From Gammaproteobacteria bacterium (GTDB lineage: Bacteria > Pseudomonadota > Gammaproteobacteria > J044), in the NCBI GenBank assembly GCA_003696465.1, contig RFHG01000099.1, positions 1 through 10,138 of the forward strand: DNA of 10,138 nucleotides. The letters are read 5' to 3'. Both the position numbers and the translations under genes were made by a program. Below the pieces are notes generated by a model that made no database searches, had not been told where the DNA came from, and worked only from the letters and a program-made list of their open reading frames with translations. Positions 6,289 to 10,138 of this stretch are shown piece by piece. Within the stretch, counting starts at the first letter, position 1. Each line of letters starts with the position of its first letter.

Positions 6289-6315
6289 GGGGCGATGCTG
6301 CAACAATCGCGCCCC
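6289..6315 (+). repeat. Hairpin over the folD initiation region
   Basis: GGGGCG (6289-6294) can pair with CGCCCC (6310-6315) around a 15-base loop that begins with the ATG at 6295. The left arm is the only Shine-Dalgarno-like stretch (AAGGGG) upstream of folD, and the right arm ends directly before the second possible start at 6316. The structure could dampen initiation at 6295. The stem is short and may be chance in GC-rich DNA. Confidence 0.35.
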
Positions 6316-7200
6316 ATGAGCACCCAGCAACAAGACGCCCGCATCCTCGATGGCAAGGCCCTGGCCAAACGGCTGCGCGCCGATATGCGCGAAGAGGTTG
6401 CCCGATTGCAGGCCAGGCATGGACGAAGACCCGGCCTGGCCGTGCTGCTCGTCGGCAACGACCCGGCTTCCGAGGTCTATGTGCGCAACAAGAAGCGCGC
6501 ATGCCTAGACATTGGCATCGAATCGGAGGCCTTTTCTCAGCACCTGCCCGCCGACACAACACAACAGCACCTGCTCGGCCTGATTGCCGAACTCAATGCC
6601 GACCCGCTCGTGGATGGCATCCTCGTGCAGATGCCTTTGCCCGCCAGCATCAATGCCGAGAGCGTCATTGAAGCCATCCTGCCGAACAAGGATGTGGACG
6701 GCTTCCATCCTTATAATGTCGGACGCCTGGCTGCGCGCATTCCCGCCCTGCGCTCCTGCACGCCCTATGGCTGCATGAAACTGCTTGAGGAAACGGGACT
6801 GGACCTGCATGGACAGGAAGCCGTCATCGTCGGCGCGTCCAACATCGTGGGCCGACCGATGGCCCTGGAACTGCTTCTGGCCGGCAGCACAGTCACGGTC
6901 ACTCATAAGTTCACGCGTGACCTGGTATGCCATATCCGACGAGCGGACATCGTCGTGGCTGCAGCCGGTAAGCCAGGACTGGTGAAGGGCGAATGGATCA
7001 AACCGGGCGCCGTGGTCATCGATGTGGGCATCAACCGGCTGGAGGACGGCCGGCTGGTCGGCGACGTGGATTTCCAGAGCGCAGCGCGACGGGCCGGATG
7101 GATTACGCCCGTGCCGGGTGGCGTCGGACCGATGACCATCACCATGCTGCTGCACAACACCATCACGGCCTTCAAGGCCCATGTAGGAGAACCGGCTTGA
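6295..7200 (+). CDS. folD: Methylenetetrahydrofolate dehydrogenase/methenyltetrahydrofolate cyclohydrolase
   Basis: A bifunctional cytoplasmic enzyme that oxidises 5,10-methylene-THF to methenyl-THF with NADP+ and hydrolyses it to 10-formyl-THF for purine and formyl-methionine synthesis. Numbered from the alternative Met at 6316, landmarks are YVRNK (55-59, catalytic Tyr and Lys), DGILVQMPLP (100-109), KDVDGFHPYNVGRL (125-138), GASNIVGRP (173-181, nucleotide-binding) and PVPGGVGPMT (265-274). The length is 301 residues from 6295 or 294 from 6316; E. coli FolD has 288. I chose 6295 because AAGGGG lies just upstream, whereas no purine-rich stretch precedes 6316, but family alignment slightly favours 6316. 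It heads the gcv operon: its stop overlaps the gcvT start, so supply of methylene-THF by glycine cleavage and its use by FolD are expressed together. Confidence 0.96.
   Translation: MLQQSRPMSTQQQDARILDGKALAKRLRADMREEVARLQARHGRRPGLAVLLVGNDPASEVYVRNKKRACLDIGIESEAFSQHLPADTTQQHLLGLIAELNADPLVDGILVQMPLPASINAESVIEAILPNKDVDGFHPYNVGRLAARIPALRSCTPYGCMKLLEETGLDLHGQEAVIVGASNIVGRPMALELLLAGSTVTVTHKFTRDLVCHIRRADIVVAAAGKPGLVKGEWIKPGAVVIDVGINRLEDGRLVGDVDFQSAARRAGWITPVPGGVGPMTITMLLHNTITAFKAHVGEPA
7185..7189 (+). promoter_or_regulatory. Ribosome binding site for the TTG start of gcvT
   Basis: AGGAG lies inside the folD 3' end, 7 bases before TTG at 7197. No ATG precedes the conserved first strand of GcvT in frame, so this site decides the start. 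Confidence 0.8.
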
Positions 7201-8303
7201 ACCCTGCGAATGAAAACCTGACCAGGACACCGCTCTATGAACGGCATGTGGCCCTGAATGCCAGAATCGTGCCCTTTGCCGGCCATGCAATGCCGGTTCA
7301 GTATGCCAGCGGAGCGCTGCGCGAATACCAGATCGTGCGCGGAGGCGGTGCCGGTATCTTCGACATCTCGCACATGGGCCAGATCCGCGTTGCCGGTCCC
7401 GATGCCATGGCCTTCCTGCAGTATGTCACGACCAATGATGTCTCCCGTCTGGCCGATGGGCAGGTGCATTATTCAGCCCTGCTCAATGAACGGGGAACGT
7501 TCATCGATGACATCACGACCTATCGCCTGCGCGAGCATGAATACTACCTCTGCGTCAATGCGGCCAACCGACAACGCGATGCACAGCATCTGCTTGAGCA
7601 TGCAACCGGCTTCGATGTGCGCATCACGAACGAATCGGACACCACTGCATTGATCGCCCTGCAGGGAGCGGCATCCCAGGACGTGTTGCAACCGCTTGCG
7701 GACATCGACCTCGATGGCATCGCTTATTACCGTTTTGCCGAGGCAGGACTGCTCGGCCGACAGGTGCTGATCTCGCGAACGGGCTACACGGGCGAGGATG
7801 GCTTCGAGATCTACATGCCCGCAGATATCGCACCGGAGGTCTGGGATGCGCTGCTGGAGCATGGCGCCCGCCCCGCCGGGCTGGCTGCGCGCGACATGCT
7901 GCGTACGGAAATGGGTTATGCACTCTATGGCCATGAGATCGACGACACGGTCACGCCTGTCGAAGCCGGACTGATGTGGATCACCAAGCTGGACAAAGGC
8001 GATTTCATCGGCCGAGAAGCGGTCTGCGCCCGTAGACAGGCCGGCGCGAAAAAGCGCCTGATCGCCCTGGAACTGGTCGACCGGGGGATTCCGCGCGAGC
8101 ACTATCCCGTGCTGGCCGAGGGGCGGACTGTAGGCGAAGTGACCAGCGGCATGTTTTCCCCTAGCCTGCAACGCGGCATCGCGCTGGCCTATGTACAGCC
8201 CGAGGCCATAGACAACGGCGAATTGGCCATCGAAATACGAGGCAGGGCCGCTACCGCGCGATTGGCCAAACTGCCGTTTGTGCCCTCGCGCGTGCGTAAA
8301 TAG
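7197..8303 (+). CDS. gcvT: Glycine cleavage system T protein (aminomethyltransferase)
   Basis: A 368-residue enzyme that takes the aminomethyl group from the lipoyl arm of GcvH, releases ammonia and transfers the methylene to tetrahydrofolate. The start is TTG at 7197, overlapping the folD stop (TTGA, 7197-7200), with AGGAG 7 bases upstream. This gives the family's usual length (E. coli 364), whereas the next in-frame ATG is in HAMPVQ, too far in. Landmarks are TPLYERHVAL (11-20), FAGHAMPVQY (27-36), FDISHMGQ (55-62), the folate-site IDD at 103-105, RTGYTGEDGFEIY near 190, ARDMLRTEMGYALYGHEI near 230 and PVEAGLMW near 255. All functional segments look intact. The open frame extends upstream into folD, but that part is a shadow. 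Confidence 0.96.
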   Translation: MNPANENLTRTPLYERHVALNARIVPFAGHAMPVQYASGALREYQIVRGGGAGIFDISHMGQIRVAGPDAMAFLQYVTTNDVSRLADGQVHYSALLNERGTFIDDITTYRLREHEYYLCVNAANRQRDAQHLLEHATGFDVRITNESDTTALIALQGAASQDVLQPLADIDLDGIAYYRFAEAGLLGRQVLISRTGYTGEDGFEIYMPADIAPEVWDALLEHGARPAGLAARDMLRTEMGYALYGHEIDDTVTPVEAGLMWITKLDKGDFIGREAVCARRQAGAKKRLIALELVDRGIPREHYPVLAEGRTVGEVTSGMFSPSLQRGIALAYVQPEAIDNGELAIEIRGRAATARLAKLPFVPSRVRK

Positions 8304-8336
8304 CATAGCGCCATCCACTGCCAGAAGGAGAGCCTG

Positions 8337-8711
8337 ATGACAATTCCGGAACATCTGCTGTACACGAAGGAACACGAATGGGTCCGTATCGAGGATGACA
8401 TCGCGACCATCGGCATCACCGATCACGCCCAGGAGGCACTTGGCGACATCGTGTTTGTCGAATTGCCCGAGAAGGGACGCAAGGTTGAGGCTGGAGAGGC
8501 CTTTGCGGTCGTCGAATCGGTCAAGGCGGTTTCCGATGTCTATGCGCCTGTGGCCGGAGAGGTCATTGAAACAAACGAGCTTCTTGAAAGCGAACCCGAA
8601 AAGATCAACACGGATCCATACGGCGAAGGCTGGATCGCCCGCGTGCGCATGAGCGGTGATAAGGTCGAGCTTCTGGACGAAGCCACCTACACAACCTATC
8701 TCGAAGAATAA
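8337..8711 (+). CDS. gcvH: Glycine cleavage system H protein (lipoyl carrier)
   Basis: A 124-residue lipoylated carrier that shuttles the aminomethyl intermediate from the P protein (GcvPA/GcvPB) to GcvT and is then reoxidised by the L protein (Lpd). The lipoylation lysine is Lys63 in VVESVKAVSD. TKEHEWVRIE at 10-19 and GITDHAQEALGDIVFVELPE at 26-45 are classic, as is the C-terminal INTDPYGEGWIARVR. A strong AAGGAG lies 6 bases before the ATG. It is separated from gcvT by 33 bases and from gcvPA by 56 bases, all on one strand. Length and motifs are entirely typical. No lpd or lipoate ligase gene is in the window, so the L protein must be encoded elsewhere. Confidence 0.98.
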   Translation: MTIPEHLLYTKEHEWVRIEDDIATIGITDHAQEALGDIVFVELPEKGRKVEAGEAFAVVESVKAVSDVYAPVAGEVIETNELLESEPEKINTDPYGEGWIARVRMSGDKVELLDEATYTTYLEE

Positions 8712-8721
8712 GCAAGCCCTC

Positions 8722-8746
8722 ATGGACCAGCCTTGGGGTGGTCCAT
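8722..8746. repeat. Intercistronic hairpin between gcvH and gcvPA
   Basis: A perfect 8-bp inverted repeat pairs ATGGACCA (8722-8729) with TGGTCCAT (8739-8746) around a 9-base loop. No T run follows on either strand, so it is not an intrinsic terminator. It ends 10 bases before the gcvPA ribosome binding site and may protect the upstream gcvH message from 3' decay, allowing more H than P protein. Confidence 0.55.
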
Positions 8747-8767
8747 CAAAAAGGACAAGGACAAGCG

Positions 8768-10135
8768 ATGAGGTTTTTGCCCCATACCGAAGAAGACCGC
8801 CGGAGTATGCTCGAGGTCCTCGGCAAGAAGCACGTCGATGAGCTGTTCAGCGATATTCCGCGCCGTTTCCTGCTGAAACCGGGAATGCTCAATCTGCCCG
8901 AGGCAGCCAGTGAGGCTGCCATCCTGCGCCATTTCGGCAAGGCAGCATCAGCCAACCGCCATGCCGGCGAGATGCGCTGTTTTCTAGGCGCGGGCACCTA
9001 TCATCATTTCGTGCCTGCCGCAGTCGACCATGTCATCAGTCGCGGGGAATTCCTGACGGCCTATACGCCCTACCAGCCAGAAATCAGTCAGGGTACGCTG
9101 CAGGCCCTGTTTGAATTCCAGACGATGATCGCCCGGCTGCTGGGCATGGATGTGGCCAATGCCTCGATGTATGACGCTGCCACGAGTGTGGCTGAAGCGG
9201 CGCTGATGGCCCGCCGCATCACCCGGCGCGATCGGATCCTGATGGCCGAATCGGTCAACCCGCGTTATCGCGCTGTCACCGAAAACTACCTTTCGCACAA
9301 TGGCGGGCTTCCCTGCACAATCCCGGTTGATGCCTTCGATAAAGATGATCCGATCCCATCCCTCGCCCGCTCCATCGATAAACAGACGGCCTGCGTCATC
9401 GTCCAAAACCCCGACTTTTTCGGCAGGGTCCATGAACTTGCCGCGTTGCGCGCAGCCTGTGACGAGCACGGCGCCTTGCTCGTCGTGGCCTTCTCCGATG
9501 CCACGGCCTTCGGGCTGATCGAACCCCCGGGCCATTTCGGTGCGGACATCGCCTGCGGATCGGGCCAGGCCCTGGGCATTCCGATGTCCTTCGGCGGACC
9601 ACATATCGGCCTGTTTGCATGCCGCCAGCGATTCGTGCGCCAGATGCCTGGTAGGGTATGCGGCATGACCGAGGACGCCCAGGGACGCCGCGGCTTCGTG
9701 CTCACGCTGTCCACTCGGGAACAGCACATCCGACGCGAGAAGGCCACGAGCAATATCTGCTCGAATCAAGGCCTCATGTGCACAGCCATTGCCTGTCACT
9801 TGAGCCTGCTGGGTGATACGGGACTCAGGGAAGTCGCCATGCGCTCGGCCGCGGCCCTGGACAGCCTGATCGAGCAATTGCCGGCAAACATTGCGACCGC
9901 AACCGGCGCACATTACAACGAAACCGTGCTGCGCTTCCCGTCCCCACAGATCCGTGATGCCTTCGTCAAAGCGGCCAGGGAGGCAGACATCTTTGCCGGC
10001 ATACCGCTGGAAACACTGACCAACAGGCAGGAGCAGGCGGCAGACCTTCTTGTGGCCACGACTGAAATGATCGAAGCCGAAGACATCGCCGACTATGCCG
10101 CTGTTCTTCGCCGCACGCTGGAGTCCACGGCATGA
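8768..10135 (+). CDS. gcvPA: Glycine dehydrogenase (decarboxylating) subunit 1
   Basis: The 455-residue alpha half of the split P protein. With GcvPB it decarboxylates glycine using pyridoxal phosphate and loads the aminomethyl group onto lipoyl-GcvH; the PLP lysine is in GcvPB. The ATG at 8768 is chosen over the in-frame ATG at 8738 because AAGGA (8757-8761) lies 6 bases upstream and because RFLPHTEEDRRSML is the usual beginning of the family. Landmarks are FLGAGTYHHFVP near residue 75, TAYTPYQPEISQGTLQALFEFQT near 98 (here read in two blocks), YDAATSVAEAALMA near 136 and SFGGPHIGLFA near 276. The length fits the two-subunit type (about 440-455), not the fused protein of about 950 residues. 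Its stop overlaps an ATG that should start gcvPB. Confidence 0.97.
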   Translation: MRFLPHTEEDRRSMLEVLGKKHVDELFSDIPRRFLLKPGMLNLPEAASEAAILRHFGKAASANRHAGEMRCFLGAGTYHHFVPAAVDHVISRGEFLTAYTPYQPEISQGTLQALFEFQTMIARLLGMDVANASMYDAATSVAEAALMARRITRRDRILMAESVNPRYRAVTENYLSHNGGLPCTIPVDAFDKDDPIPSLARSIDKQTACVIVQNPDFFGRVHELAALRAACDEHGALLVVAFSDATAFGLIEPPGHFGADIACGSGQALGIPMSFGGPHIGLFACRQRFVRQMPGRVCGMTEDAQGRRGFVLTLSTREQHIRREKATSNICSNQGLMCTAIACHLSLLGDTGLREVAMRSAAALDSLIEQLPANIATATGAHYNETVLRFPSPQIRDAFVKAAREADIFAGIPLETLTNRQEQAADLLVATTEMIEAEDIADYAAVLRRTLESTA

Positions 10136-10138
10136 GCA
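10132..10138 (+). CDS. gcvPB: Probable start of gcvPB, cut by the window end
   Basis: Only ATGAGCA is visible, encoding Met-Ser and one further base. The ATG overlaps the gcvPA stop in an ATGA. The assignment rests on context: a split GcvPA needs GcvPB, and the two are normally adjacent and coupled. The sequence itself is too short to recognise. Confidence 0.6.

Noticed and set aside
6236..6294. Divergent promoters between the VOC-fold gene and folD
   Set aside because: Promoters must exist here or nearby, but no -35/-10 pair on either strand matches well; TATCAT at 6274-6279 has no acceptable -35, so I do not call one.

Overview
The window is a GC-rich proteobacterial chromosome segment, most likely from a gammaproteobacterium or a close relative, possibly a chemolithotroph. 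Pointers are the trpG-trpD-trpC order, a BamC-like lipoprotein, a split glycine decarboxylase (gcvPA with gcvPB starting at the window edge) and a plant/alphaproteobacterial-type glutamate-cysteine ligase. The taxonomy is inference. Genes are tightly packed, no gap exceeds about 210 bases, and I see no tRNA, rRNA, insertion sequence, phage gene or CRISPR array.

Layout. Positions 1-2155 (+) hold the end of trpG, then trpD and trpC, each overlapping its neighbour by ATGA: three consecutive functions of tryptophan synthesis. A hairpin at 2155-2185 can terminate transcripts from both sides. Positions 2202-2912 (-) encode a BamC/NlpB-like outer-membrane lipoprotein. Positions 3024-4271 (-) encode an exported protein with one heme c motif (CLSCH) close behind the signal peptide, followed by about 350 residues that read as a beta barrel. 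This is the architecture and N-terminal signature of Cyc2, the fused cytochrome-porin of iron-oxidising bacteria. The gene has its own terminator (2966-2994), very biased codons, and a 207-base upstream region with a perfect TGTGA-N6-TCACA site, a TTGACA element and two strong inverted repeats.

Positions 4479-5831 (-) encode glutamate-cysteine ligase (gshA), preceded at 5873-6235 (-) by a small glyoxalase/VOC-fold protein that is probably co-transcribed with it. Diverging from these, folD, gcvT, gcvH, gcvPA and the first codons of gcvPB (6295 to the end, +) form a one-carbon operon. The glycine cleavage system turns glycine into CO2, ammonia, NADH and 5,10-methylene-tetrahydrofolate, and FolD interconverts that folate with the methenyl and 10-formyl forms. 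gcvT begins with a TTG codon overlapping the folD stop.

Most of the window is ordinary metabolism. The stand-out item is the Cyc2-like gene and its control region, which suggest outer-membrane electron transfer, perhaps Fe(II) oxidation. The sequence alone does not prove this function.
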